From Magnetococcales bacterium DCbin4 (GTDB lineage: Bacteria > Pseudomonadota > Magnetococcia > Magnetococcales > UBA8363): a stretch of 64,000 bases of DNA. This document shows, one piece after another, positions 26,749 through 35,487 of this stretch. The DNA lies in assembly GCA_002753735.1 (NCBI GenBank), contig PEAN01000006.1:39027-103026 (forward strand). Reading direction: 5' to 3'. Below the pieces are notes generated by a model that saw nothing but the letters and a program-made list of their open reading frames with translations, was not told the DNA's origin and did not search any database. A program made the position numbers and the translations under genes. How positions within the stretch are numbered: the first letter of the stretch is position 1; each line of letters begins with the position of its first letter.

Positions 26749-27569
26749 ACTGGGGATTGCAGGTACGCTCGGCCACCGTGGGTTGGGGTGGCGTCTTTGA
26801 TTTGCATGTGGGTGGTTTGAAACTGGATGACGACAATTTTTCCCGGCGATTGCCGGTGCTGGGAAGAAGTGGCAGCGGTAAGAGTACCCTGCTTTATCTC
26901 CTGACCTTCCTGAAGCGTCCCAAAGAGGGATGGGTGCGCTGGACCTTTCCCGACGGCCATCAAGCCTCCTGGGGCCCCAGGGGGTTGGATCCAGCGGCGT
27001 CTTCGCTCTCCTTGACCGATATTCGCCGCCGTTGTTTTGGCTTTGCCTACCAAAACAGCACGTTGACCCCCTATCTGCGCATCAGGGAAAATTTACGCTA
27101 CCCCCTGGAACTGTTGGGAGGGATGACCCGGGATGAAATGGACCGCAAGGTTCACGCCGCCATGGATCGAATCCTCCTGCGCGATGAAGATGGCACCTAT
27201 CTCGAAGAAACCACGGCGGAAGAATTTCTCGAACGCTATCCCAATGAACTCTCGGGTGGCCAATTCCAAAGGGTCGCCCTGGCGCAGGCGATGATCCACG
27301 ATCCCTATGTCCTGTTCGCCGACGAACCTACGGGAAATCTTGATGCCGAAACCCGCAGAGAGGTCATGGATCTGGTTGACCGCTGGTTGACCAAAGGAGA
27401 CCGCCTGGTCATCTGGGTTACCCACCATCAATCAGATGCCGTGGACCCAAAGGTCAGTCATTGGCTGATGGTCGCCAACAATCGTTGTCATCTCAGACTC
27501 AAGGGGGGGAAACGTGACTCCCAGAATGTTGCGGGGGAGGCGGAATCGTCTAATCAGGAATCGTCATGA
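26745..27569 (+). CDS. ABC transporter ATPase, LolD/TagT-like
   Basis: 274 residues starting at ATG 26745 within the vWA gene's stop (ATGA). Walker A GRSGSGKST, Q-loop FAYQNSTL, signature LSGGQFQRVALAQAM, Walker B YVLFADEPTGNLDAE and the H-loop His in WVTHHQSDA are all present, so it should be active. The DEPTGNLD form is typical of LolD/FtsE/MacB-type mechanotransmission ATPases. A charged ~25-residue C-terminal tail is unusual. It pairs with the FtsX-type permease downstream. Confidence 0.9.
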   Translation: MNWGLQVRSATVGWGGVFDLHVGGLKLDDDNFSRRLPVLGRSGSGKSTLLYLLTFLKRPKEGWVRWTFPDGHQASWGPRGLDPAASSLSLTDIRRRCFGFAYQNSTLTPYLRIRENLRYPLELLGGMTRDEMDRKVHAAMDRILLRDEDGTYLEETTAEEFLERYPNELSGGQFQRVALAQAMIHDPYVLFADEPTGNLDAETRREVMDLVDRWLTKGDRLVIWVTHHQSDAVDPKVSHWLMVANNRCHLRLKGGKRDSQNVAGEAESSNQESS

Positions 27570-27715
27570 AGCATCAAGCCCCCCCGTCATTCCAGGTGCC
27601 CCACGGCCTGAATCCAGTCTCCGGCCCATGTGTGTTTCCGCAAGGGCATGGACCCCGGGACGTTGGACCAAACAATAATAACGATACGTTTCAGCATGAT
27701 GGAGGCAACCCATGA
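27566..27715 (+). CDS. Possible 49-residue bridging ORF
   Basis: An open frame of 49 codons starts at an ATG overlapping the ATPase stop (ATGA at 27566-27569). It ends in a TGA that overlaps the permease ATG at 27712 (ATGA again). The peptide is Pro/Gly/His/Asn-rich with no recognised motif, and no ribosome site other than coupling is evident. It fills exactly the 142-bp gap in an otherwise tightly coupled operon. It may be a real small protein, a translational relay, or chance. Confidence 0.3.
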   Translation: MKHQAPPSFQVPHGLNPVSGPCVFPQGHGPRDVGPNNNNDTFQHDGGNP

Positions 27716-29586
27716 AGTGGCTTCCCGTTTGGATCCCTCTGGGATGGAAGGCCTATTGGCGTTCGTTCAACTGTGGCCGTTTCGGCTGTGTGGATGGGGG
27801 GCGGGATTTTTATTGGTTGACCCTGTTGCTTTCGCTGGTCATCGCCATGGCACTGCTGCTGGTCGGCAGCCGGGCCGGACTCCTGGAACGGTTCACCGAT
27901 GCCTTGCTTGGAACCTTGCGCCCCTACGGTGTCCCCATCTGGGTCACCACACATTGGCAAAACCAGAACGGGATTCACTCGGGCCTCCTTGAACGCCTTG
28001 GGGAAATGAAGGATCGCATCCCTGGGGAATCCTTCGGCATCACCGCGCATCCCTACCGTCGTATCGCCAACAACACGCCGCAAATCTCCCTTCCCGGAAA
28101 CTCGGTGTGGGATTCCAGTATCCCCTTCATCGGTTGGGCTGTCTATCCCAATGATCCCCTTTGGAATCTTGATGAGGACTTCCCGCAACGACTCCCAGAG
28201 GGCAAGTCCACAACCCCGGCCACCCGGGAATGGTACGACCTGCCACTGACCGTCGTTTTGAATGAATCCTTGTTTGCCACCCAGTTCGATTATGCCGCGT
28301 ACAAAGAAGAAGTTCAGCCCTTGCTCGAAGCAAGAAAGCTGCGCCGTCTGCCCGAGAAACCGGCTGATGGCAGACTTGGCAACCTGCTGAATTCCCTGTG
28401 GCTCAAAGTGATGGTCGGGGACGAAGAGAAAATGCTACCCTTCCAGGTACGCTGGACCGATCATATCCCCGCCATGGAAAAAGTGGCCTTTTTGTTTCCA
28501 CTGGCAACCTATAATGCACTCCTCGCCGCCCACCACCTTCCCGATTTGATCTATGATCCCATCAACCTGGGCAAGGGGAATACCCAAGACCATGCGCGTC
28601 TGAAATCCTCGATCTACCCGGTGACCGAAATTCTTGGGTTTTCGGTCTGTGTTGCCCAGGAAATCGAAGCCAGCGGATTGACGGAATTGCCCGAAATCCG
28701 CCAGGATCGTTGTCCCAAACCACAATTGTTGCCCGGCTTGGGCAAGATTACCGGCAAGGCGACCGAGGGTCATCAGTATTCCGATACCCTGCTGCATGAT
28801 CAGGAAAACAACTTATGGTTGCCGTGTCATCGTTTCCCCCGCAGCAATCCCATGCGTAACGAACTTTGCCCGGATTGGAACAACGACAGTCTCGGCAATC
28901 CCCTCTTTTTGCCATGGAACGTCACCGGTTCCGGCACCTCCTTTGAGGCCATCCATGTGTATGTGCCCGAACCGACCCAACTGACCAAGGGCATTCAGAG
29001 CGTTCTGTCGGTACGGACCAAGGATGGCTTGTCCGCCTTCAACATTCATCCCATGTATCAGGATGCCCTGAACCGGTTCAATCTGTTGAGCGATCTGTTG
29101 TCCACCATGGTTCCCGCCTATGCGTTGACCTTTGGCATGTTTCTCGGCGCCCTGTTGCTCGCTCAGGTCGGCACCTTGATCGGCCATCGCCAACATCACT
29201 ATGGAATCCTGTTGAGCCGGGGGATCCGTTGGACAGGCATTTATGCCAAGCTGATCTGGCAAATGGCCCTGGCCACCTGTGTGGCGGGGGGGATCGCAAT
29301 CTTTGCCATGATTCCTGGCTTGCGTTATCTGCTCGAAGAGGGGTTTCGTCAGATCATCAACCAATACAAAGGGTTGTTGCCACCCGGATACGAATTCGAG
29401 GTACTTCCTCTGCCATGGAAGTCCATTGCCATCACCACAGGAGAAGTTTTTGCAGTTGTCGTAATGGTGACTATTTTTGTATTGTTGCGTCTGCCCATGC
29501 GTAGCAGCACCGCCCCATCTGACCTTCTTCATGGTGACGGAAGAGCACCCAGAAAAACACGAAGAAAAGGGAAGACGTACAGTTAG
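27712..29586 (+). CDS. FtsX/LolCE-type permease, TagS-like
   Basis: 624 residues, start ATG 27712 with GGAGG eleven bases upstream. One N-terminal transmembrane helix (WLTLLLSLVIAMALLLVGS), a ~410-residue periplasmic domain and three C-terminal helices (FGMFLGALLLAQVGTLIGH, WQMALATCVAGGIAIFAMIP, TGEVFAVVVMVTIFVLLRL) give the type VII ABC topology of LolC/E, MacB and TagS. Such transporters transmit force to periplasmic partners rather than pump across the membrane. The partners here are presumably the SUMF1-like and vWA proteins. Confidence 0.82.
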   Translation: MKWLPVWIPLGWKAYWRSFNCGRFGCVDGGRDFYWLTLLLSLVIAMALLLVGSRAGLLERFTDALLGTLRPYGVPIWVTTHWQNQNGIHSGLLERLGEMKDRIPGESFGITAHPYRRIANNTPQISLPGNSVWDSSIPFIGWAVYPNDPLWNLDEDFPQRLPEGKSTTPATREWYDLPLTVVLNESLFATQFDYAAYKEEVQPLLEARKLRRLPEKPADGRLGNLLNSLWLKVMVGDEEKMLPFQVRWTDHIPAMEKVAFLFPLATYNALLAAHHLPDLIYDPINLGKGNTQDHARLKSSIYPVTEILGFSVCVAQEIEASGLTELPEIRQDRCPKPQLLPGLGKITGKATEGHQYSDTLLHDQENNLWLPCHRFPRSNPMRNELCPDWNNDSLGNPLFLPWNVTGSGTSFEAIHVYVPEPTQLTKGIQSVLSVRTKDGLSAFNIHPMYQDALNRFNLLSDLLSTMVPAYALTFGMFLGALLLAQVGTLIGHRQHHYGILLSRGIRWTGIYAKLIWQMALATCVAGGIAIFAMIPGLRYLLEEGFRQIINQYKGLLPPGYEFEVLPLPWKSIAITTGEVFAVVVMVTIFVLLRLPMRSSTAPSDLLHGDGRAPRKTRRKGKTYS

Positions 29587-29630
29587 CCGTTCCATTATAT
29601 TATTTTTGTGTGCAGGATGGCCGATTTTCC

Positions 29631-30656
29631 ATGATTCAGGAAGAACTGATCCCTTATCTTGTAGAGATGACTGGACAATCGGATAAAATCGGGTTGGTGG
29701 CACACCTCGTCAAAACGTTACACAAATTCACGGCAGCACAGTCTGTTCGTTTTTTCGACCTGCATCAAAAAGCGGTCATGGAAACGGGATTGGGTAAACT
29801 ACAGGTTGAATCGGTTCTTTTTGAACCCCTCTCTCCCATGAACCATGACATTCCTCTGGACACCATTCCCGGATTGGGCAAAATCATTCGTCAAACCAGC
29901 CATTTGACCATGCCGTTCATGCGCTTTGAGACCGAGGGGGGGGAACAACTGGTTTTTGCGTTGGTGGAAGGATCGAGGATTCGCAGTATTTTGTATCTCG
30001 ACACCCTTCATCCCAGCACAACGGACGAAACAACGGCCCGCATGTTCTGGAACATGTTCATCAACCTGGAACGGACCATCCGCGCCAAGGATCAGGATCC
30101 TTTGACCGGTCTGCTGAACCGGCGTTCCTTTGACGAAACCATCTCCAACATTCTGGATTGTGCCTTTCAATCGAGCGAGGTCAACCGGATGGGCGGGGAC
30201 GGGGCCTGTCTGGCGGTGTTCGACATCGACCATTTCAAGCGGGTCAACGACACGTTTGGCCACGCCATCGGAGACGAAGTCTTGATCTTGTTCGCCCGGC
30301 AGATGGAACGGATGTTTCGCGTCGCCGATATCCTGTATCGTTTTGGCGGTGAGGAGTTTTTGGTCATCCTCCTGGAAGTGGACGCGGAGAAAGCCCGGGC
30401 GGCGTTGGAACGGTTTCGGGAAAGCATTGCCAACCATCATTTCCCCCAGGTCAAAAACGTCACCGTCAGTATCGGATTCGTCATGGTCAACGGAAAGGAT
30501 TTTCCACCGGAACTGATCGAAAAAGCTGACAAGGCCCTCTATTATTCCAAGGAACATGGCCGCAACCAGGTCAACAGCTTTGACGATCTGGTCCGTCAGG
30601 GATTATTGCCCGAGCTCCTCCATGATACCGCCGATGAAATTGAAGTCTGGGGTTGA
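29631..30656 (+). CDS. Diguanylate cyclase (GGDEF)
   Basis: 341 residues from ATG 29631 (in-frame GTG at 29610 possible). The N-terminal ~155 residues resemble a GAF-like sensor, and the C-terminal GGDEF domain starts at DPLTGLLNRRSFDE. The active-site loop is FGGEEF and an RVAD five residues before it forms the inhibitory I-site, so the enzyme should make c-di-GMP with product feedback. No signal peptide or membrane span is seen, so it is cytosolic. It starts 44 bp after the permease and is probably in the same operon. Confidence 0.85.
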   Translation: MIQEELIPYLVEMTGQSDKIGLVAHLVKTLHKFTAAQSVRFFDLHQKAVMETGLGKLQVESVLFEPLSPMNHDIPLDTIPGLGKIIRQTSHLTMPFMRFETEGGEQLVFALVEGSRIRSILYLDTLHPSTTDETTARMFWNMFINLERTIRAKDQDPLTGLLNRRSFDETISNILDCAFQSSEVNRMGGDGACLAVFDIDHFKRVNDTFGHAIGDEVLILFARQMERMFRVADILYRFGGEEFLVILLEVDAEKARAALERFRESIANHHFPQVKNVTVSIGFVMVNGKDFPPELIEKADKALYYSKEHGRNQVNSFDDLVRQGLLPELLHDTADEIEVWG

Positions 30657-31921
30657 ACCAAAAACATCGGGGAAGAGGCCGCCGTACTCCGATCAAAAGA
30701 ACGAATACAAAGCAGGGCCGGAGTCGTCGCAATGGTGGTCACCAGTGCCATGAGGACCAGCATCGTAAAGATCGTGGGCGAGATGACACCCAGATCTAGA
30801 CCGATATTCAGCACGACCAGTTCCATCAGACCCCGGGTATTCATAAGGATGCCGATGACACTTGCCTCGGACCATCGAAGGCCCGTCAATCTCGCGGCGA
30901 CGGCACTGCCTCCGAACTTCCCCAACGTGGCGATCAGGATCAATATTCCGGTGACCAACCACTCGTCCACCTGATTGACAAGACCGATCTGGGTCCGCAA
31001 TCCACTATAGGCAAAAAACAGGGGCAGAAAGATGACGACGGTCACCGTCTCAAGCCTTTCGACCAGGAATTTCGCGATTCTGGCCTCTTTGGGCAACATG
31101 GCACCAAAGAAAAATGCACCGAACAAGGCGTGAATTCCGATCAGTTCCGTCAGGGCACTGGAGGCAAACAGGAGCAGAAAAATCAATGCAACTGCCGATG
31201 GCATCAACCCTTCCTGACCCACAAAGCGCGTCCAGAGAATACGCAGCAATGGACGCACCAGAAATACCATCACCAGAATAAAAATCAGAGCCAACACCGT
31301 CGTCCAGGACGCCGAAGCGATACTTTGGTTGTTGGCCACCGCGACGACAAGCGCCAAGAGGCACCAAGCGGTCACATCATCGACAGCAGCGCAGACAATG
31401 GCGATGGCTCCAATACGGGACTCAAGCAGATGTTGTTCTTCCAGGATGCGTGCCAGCACGGGAAAGGCCGTCACGCTCATCGATATCCCCATAAACAGGA
31501 GAAACGGCAGGAAAGGAACCCCAGGCGAAGCGTAGGCCGCATACAACCACCAGGAGGCAACCGCCCCAAGCGCAAACGGAACAATAATGCTCGCGTGACT
31601 GATGAATACGGACTCCCCAGTGCGTACTTCAAACAGTTTGAGATCAAGTTTCAGGCCCACCAGGAACATGAACAGGACAAGCCCAATCTGGCTTAACATT
31701 CTCAAGACGATCAGTGAATTCTCTGGAAATAGCACCGTCATGGCCTCAGGCCACACCCATCCCAACAAAGAGGGGCCGAGAACAATCCCCGCAATGACCT
31801 CGGCGATGACCAACGGCTGCCCCACCCATCGGGCAACAACCCCGACCATTCGCGAAACAAACATCACCGCAGCAATCTGTGCCAAAAGAAGGGTCAGAGT
31901 ACCTAATTCAAGGTGCGGCAT
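30596..31921 (-). CDS. CPA2-type cation/proton antiporter
   Basis: About 441 residues from ATG 31921 (GGAGGA ten bases upstream). Around twelve hydrophobic segments, with QPLVIAEVIAGIVLGPSLLG near the N-terminus and the ion-site stretch AIVCAAVDDVTAWCLLALVV containing the double Asp of electrogenic CPA2 antiporters. No RCK/TrkA C-terminal domain. Its last ~20 codons overlap the end of the convergent GGDEF gene by 61 bp. Substrate, Na+ or K+, not decidable. Confidence 0.88.
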   Translation of the reverse strand: MPHLELGTLTLLLAQIAAVMFVSRMVGVVARWVGQPLVIAEVIAGIVLGPSLLGWVWPEAMTVLFPENSLIVLRMLSQIGLVLFMFLVGLKLDLKLFEVRTGESVFISHASIIVPFALGAVASWWLYAAYASPGVPFLPFLLFMGISMSVTAFPVLARILEEQHLLESRIGAIAIVCAAVDDVTAWCLLALVVAVANNQSIASASWTTVLALIFILVMVFLVRPLLRILWTRFVGQEGLMPSAVALIFLLLFASSALTELIGIHALFGAFFFGAMLPKEARIAKFLVERLETVTVVIFLPLFFAYSGLRTQIGLVNQVDEWLVTGILILIATLGKFGGSAVAARLTGLRWSEASVIGILMNTRGLMELVVLNIGLDLGVISPTIFTMLVLMALVTTIATTPALLCIRSFDRSTAASSPMFLVQPQTSISSAVSWRSSGNNP

Positions 31922-32081
31922 TGTGTCACACTCCTCCAAGGACATACCTGATCACAACCCATCCCGACATGATACGCCCCTCCTTCCCCCATGTCGCAAA
32001 CAAAAACAGAAGGGAAGATTCCAATATCGCAAAATATTGTTCAAAATTCCAGCTTTCTCACCCGGCATCCTTCGACGGTCC

Positions 32082-33275
32082 ATGCAGCCCGATTCCGGGC
32101 GCAACTTGACACCGCAGCGACCTATTTTTGTGGACTGGAGGGCCGAAATCCTGGACAATTCCACCATGGGCCATGGTTGCCTCATGCTTTGGTCATTGAG
32201 AAAGGATAGAACCGGATTGGACCAACATGATCAAACGACCTGCTGGCATTGCCTGGTCGGCGCAATGCTGAAAAACCTGCTGGAACCGGTCGGCATCGAC
32301 GTGCGTTCGGAAGTCCAGGTCGTTTCCGCACCCCCCAAGGCAGACCTGATCCTGATTCAACGAAAGGATCATGGCTGGACGGAGGAGCAACGGTTGCGCT
32401 TGGCGGATGGACTGCAAGACCTCGATGCAGACCATATCCTGGCTGAATTGAAAATTACCGAAAGCCTGAATGAGGGGGCACTATCCCAACTGAGCGTATA
32501 CGACCATCTGTATCTGGATACGGCAAAGTTGCAACGGCATCAATTGCGGAGCGTCCTGATCAGTGCCAAAACCCCAGAGCGAACATTTCTCGAATATTTT
32601 GCCTTCGAACCCGTGGGACCAAGGGGTGTCTATGAAAGCAAGCCCAGATGGGGTGGTCTCCTCCGGTTGATCCTGTTGAACGAACTGGCGGATGAACCAC
32701 GAAATGCTCCATTGAAATGTTTTGCCAGCCGCCAGAACGAGCGGAAAAAGGCGTTCAAGACCATTGAGCATACAGGATTGTTCCGGCTTTCCCTGGCATT
32801 TGGCCAGATCATTGTCGGCTTATGGAGGTTGCAAATGAAAAGTTCACTGAATAATCCGGAAATAGAGGGGATCACCCCTGAATATGTCATGCAGCTTGGA
32901 AAGGAATGGCTCGATTTGTTGGTGGACACCACACCGGAAGAAGAACTTTTTTCCCTGCCAAGGTTCAAGCATCGTTTGAAGCAGGAATATCGAGATGGCC
33001 TCCAGGAAGGTGCGCGCGGTGGCGAAAAGAAGTGGAAAGCTGAAGGAAAAGCTGAAGGAAAAGCTGAAGGAAAAGCTGAAGGAAAAGCTGAACTACTGAC
33101 CCGCCTGTTACAACATCGCTTTGGTATGATCCCTGAATGGGTTGGTAAAAAAATCGCACAGGCCGAACCGCACTCTTTGGAAACGTGGAGTCTTCAAATC
33201 CTGGATGCCCAATCATTGGAGGAGGTGTTCGCGGACAGGGAATCATGTTCGAGACCTGATCCCCATGAGCCATGA
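32082..33275 (+). CDS. PD-(D/E)XK-like nuclease / Rpn-type protein with KAEG repeats
   Basis: Up to 397 residues. The start is uncertain: ATG 32082, 32166 and 32184 are all in frame and none has a good ribosome site. The core KADLILIQRK followed by HILAELKITESLNEGAL fits the D...E-x-K pattern of PD-(D/E)XK nucleases found in Rpn/PDDEXK transposon-derived proteins. After a helical region come four KAEG repeats (33036-33091) and a conserved C-terminal helix pair (LLTRLLQHRFGMIPEWVGKK) as in DUF4351-like tails. Such genes spread and vary in copy number; role unknown. Its 3' end overlaps lnt by 33 bp. Confidence 0.6.
   Translation: MQPDSGRNLTPQRPIFVDWRAEILDNSTMGHGCLMLWSLRKDRTGLDQHDQTTCWHCLVGAMLKNLLEPVGIDVRSEVQVVSAPPKADLILIQRKDHGWTEEQRLRLADGLQDLDADHILAELKITESLNEGALSQLSVYDHLYLDTAKLQRHQLRSVLISAKTPERTFLEYFAFEPVGPRGVYESKPRWGGLLRLILLNELADEPRNAPLKCFASRQNERKKAFKTIEHTGLFRLSLAFGQIIVGLWRLQMKSSLNNPEIEGITPEYVMQLGKEWLDLLVDTTPEEELFSLPRFKHRLKQEYRDGLQEGARGGEKKWKAEGKAEGKAEGKAEGKAELLTRLLQHRFGMIPEWVGKKIAQAEPHSLETWSLQILDAQSLEEVFADRESCSRPDPHEP
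33036..33091 (+). repeat. 12-bp direct repeat, about 4.5 units
   Basis: Perfect tandem copies of AAAGCTGAAGGA encode KAEG units in the nuclease-like gene. Identity at the DNA level implies slippage-driven length variation. Confidence 0.9.
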
Positions 33276-34814
33276 TGCGAAACACAGGAAGAGCCACAGG
33301 ACGATCCACCAGGGTTCGGTTTCCTGGAAAAAGCTGCTCCCTGTCCCTGGCGGTACTTGGACGACCAATGTACCCGCAACGTTGGGTGTGATTCGACCCA
33401 GCTCGTGCCCCCATTGATCAAATGCGGCGGAAATTCCAGTATTGGCGACGCGGATCATGGGGATACGGTTTTCCACCGCGCGCAGTCGGGCCATGGCCAG
33501 ATGTTGGGGTTTTGCCGATTCACCAAACCAGGCATCATTGGTCACATTGACCAACCAACGAACCGAAGCGAGCGCCAATTGTCGTACTTCATGGGGAAAA
33601 ATGGTCTCATAACACACCAAGCCACCAATGGCACCCCGTTCCCACGGCAACGGAATGGGGCCGGGACCCCGTGAAAAATCCTCTGTGCCATAGGTGATTT
33701 TTTTAATAAACGAGGGCATGAATTGCCGTAAGGGGATGAATTCACCAAACGGCACCAGATGGTGTTTGTCATAGCGCCGTTTCAGACTGCCCGACGCATC
33801 AAGCAAAATCAGGCTGTTGTAGAACAACCATTGGTCGTGTTCGTCTTTATCAGCCATGGGTGCGCCCGTCAAGATGGGGGCACCCAACTGTTGACTGACC
33901 TCAATGATCCGTTTCTGGTTCCCTGGCGAAGCCTGAATGAAAAAGGCAATCGCCGTTTCGGGCCAGATCACCAAATCGACCGGTTCGGCAATCGCGCTGC
34001 TCAGTCGCAGATATTTGGTAAACCCCTCTTCTCTAAATTTCGGATCCCATTTGACTTTTTGCTCAACATTCCCCTGAACCAAAACCACCTTCAAAGGACG
34101 GTCGGCAGAATTCTGTTGCTGCAGGGAGGATAATTCCCCGCTTCGCCACAGGCCATATCCCGTTGCCAGGGAAAGAGATCCCACAATCAACCCAAATCCC
34201 CAGACCCAGGTGCGCAAACGGAAGTTTTCTTCGACGATGAACGCCATGATCGCCGCTGGAAGCACCATGATCCAGGAGAGCAAATCGACCCCCCCCAGGT
34301 CAGCCACTTGCAGGATGAGTTCCTGATTGTTCCAGCCATACCCCACCAGATTCCAAGGAAATCCGGAAAACAGATGGCTGCGCAACCATTCACACACCAC
34401 CCACAAAGAAGGGGCCGCCAATGGCAACAATCCCGGCCTGGGAGCCAATCGCGCCAATAATCCACCGAAAAGGGCGACATAGACCGCCATTGTCGCAGCC
34501 AGCAACGCAAGAATCAGAATGGCAACCCCCATCCAAAGGCCACCATGCTGGTGCAGACTGGTCAAAAGCCATGAGAAACCAATCAGATGATGCCCAAAAC
34601 CAAACAAAAAGCCAAGCCGGGCGCCACGCTTCCAGGAAGATCCCCGGGTGACGGCAACCATCAACACCGTCAACCCCAGCATCATCACGATTTGTTCGTG
34701 ATGGGGTGGCAGACCACGAACCGCAATCATGCCTGCAATAAAAACGGCCCATTCCCAACGCCGGTTTTTCAACCACGGGATAACGGCATGGGTGCTTATG
34801 AAATGCCTGAACAT
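33243..34814 (-). CDS. lnt: Apolipoprotein N-acyltransferase
   Basis: 523 residues from ATG 34814 (the frame is open to 34943). N-terminal transmembrane segments (about six) and a C-terminal nitrilase domain with the catalytic Glu in IWPETAIAFF, the Lys in YDKHHLVPFGEFIPLR and the Cys in GGLVCYETIFPHEVR. Lnt adds the third acyl chain to lipoproteins at the periplasmic side of the inner membrane. It ends the phoH-pgpH-ybeY-lnt series; corC, often between ybeY and lnt, is not present. Confidence 0.93.
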   Translation of the reverse strand: MFRHFISTHAVIPWLKNRRWEWAVFIAGMIAVRGLPPHHEQIVMMLGLTVLMVAVTRGSSWKRGARLGFLFGFGHHLIGFSWLLTSLHQHGGLWMGVAILILALLAATMAVYVALFGGLLARLAPRPGLLPLAAPSLWVVCEWLRSHLFSGFPWNLVGYGWNNQELILQVADLGGVDLLSWIMVLPAAIMAFIVEENFRLRTWVWGFGLIVGSLSLATGYGLWRSGELSSLQQQNSADRPLKVVLVQGNVEQKVKWDPKFREEGFTKYLRLSSAIAEPVDLVIWPETAIAFFIQASPGNQKRIIEVSQQLGAPILTGAPMADKDEHDQWLFYNSLILLDASGSLKRRYDKHHLVPFGEFIPLRQFMPSFIKKITYGTEDFSRGPGPIPLPWERGAIGGLVCYETIFPHEVRQLALASVRWLVNVTNDAWFGESAKPQHLAMARLRAVENRIPMIRVANTGISAAFDQWGHELGRITPNVAGTLVVQVPPGTGSSFFQETEPWWIVLWLFLCFASWLMGIRSRT

Positions 34815-34899
34815 GATCGTTTCAAACCCCTGGGGCAAATCCCCGGTATTCCATGATCGAGAAAAAATGAAGTCGGAGGAACATCCCTTGAGACACCCC

Positions 34900-35013
34900 T
34901 TATTTTGATCGTCTGTAACCGCCCAAGTACCCTCCGGATTCAATGATGGCCCCCAGACCCCATTTTTCTTTCAATCTTCCGAACCGGGAAAGTATCTGGG
35001 CAGTCACGATCAT
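34900..35013 (-). CDS. Possible 37-residue ORF between ybeY and lnt
   Basis: ATG at 35013 lies three bases past the ybeY stop and the frame runs 37 codons to TAA at 34900-34902. The peptide has a basic helix (ILSRFGRLKEKWGLGAII) and an SGGYLGGYRRSK tail. It occupies the place where corC is usually found, but is too short for a confident match. Could be a small protein or a remnant. Confidence 0.3.
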   Translation of the reverse strand: MIVTAQILSRFGRLKEKWGLGAIIESGGYLGGYRRSK

Positions 35014-35016
35014 CTT

Positions 35017-35487
35017 CTATTCATAGGGATTGTCGATTCCCATGTGGGCCAGGATGGCAATTTCCATCGTCTCTTGACGCAAGGCATCCTCGGGCGACCG
35101 TTCATGGTCATAGCCCAACAGATGGAGCATCCCATGAACGACCAGATGGGTCAGATGATCCTCAAACGTTTTCCCTTGCATCTCCGCCTCTCGAACCACC
35201 GTTTCAAACGCGAGGACCAGATCGCCCAACAGCAAGGGTGCCTCCGGGAACTCAATGTCGTCCGGATCATCCATCATGGCAAAGGAAAGGATGTTGGTGG
35301 GACGGTCGATGCCGCGATAATGCAGATTGAGGGATTGAACTTCCTCGTCGTGGGTCAACCGGACCGCCACTTCGGCCCCATCCATTCCACCCACCCGCTC
35401 CAGGACTGCCAATGCCGCCTGACGGACCTTTTTTTCAACCTTTGGCCACCGCGACCGCTCCCGGCTTACCCGGACTGTTGCCTTCAC
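35017..35487 (-). CDS. ybeY: Endoribonuclease / rRNA maturation factor YbeY
   Basis: 156 residues from GTG 35487, which has GAGAGGGGG six bases upstream, a far better start than the in-frame TTG at 35532. The zinc motif H-x3-H-x5-H is in HGMLHLLGYDHE and the fold core is YRGIDRPTNILSFAM. YbeY takes part in 16S rRNA 3' maturation and ribosome quality control. It overlaps the end of the HD-domain gene by 53 bp. Confidence 0.93.
   Translation of the reverse strand: MKATVRVSRERSRWPKVEKKVRQAALAVLERVGGMDGAEVAVRLTHDEEVQSLNLHYRGIDRPTNILSFAMMDDPDDIEFPEAPLLLGDLVLAFETVVREAEMQGKTFEDHLTHLVVHGMLHLLGYDHERSPEDALRQETMEIAILAHMGIDNPYE

Noticed and set aside
27630..27992. 120-codon plus-strand frame across the ATPase/permease gap
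   Set aside because: It overlaps the permease start in another frame and has no motif; the coupled 49-codon frame fits the gap better.
22963..30656. A complete type VI secretion locus
   Set aside because: None of the structural genes (Hcp, VgrG, TssB/C, TssM, ClpV) nor a kinase or phosphatase is present in the window; only the regulatory-type components match.
31602..32081. Extended N-terminus of the nuclease-like gene
   Set aside because: It is antisense to the antiporter gene's 5' half and shows no protein-like pattern.
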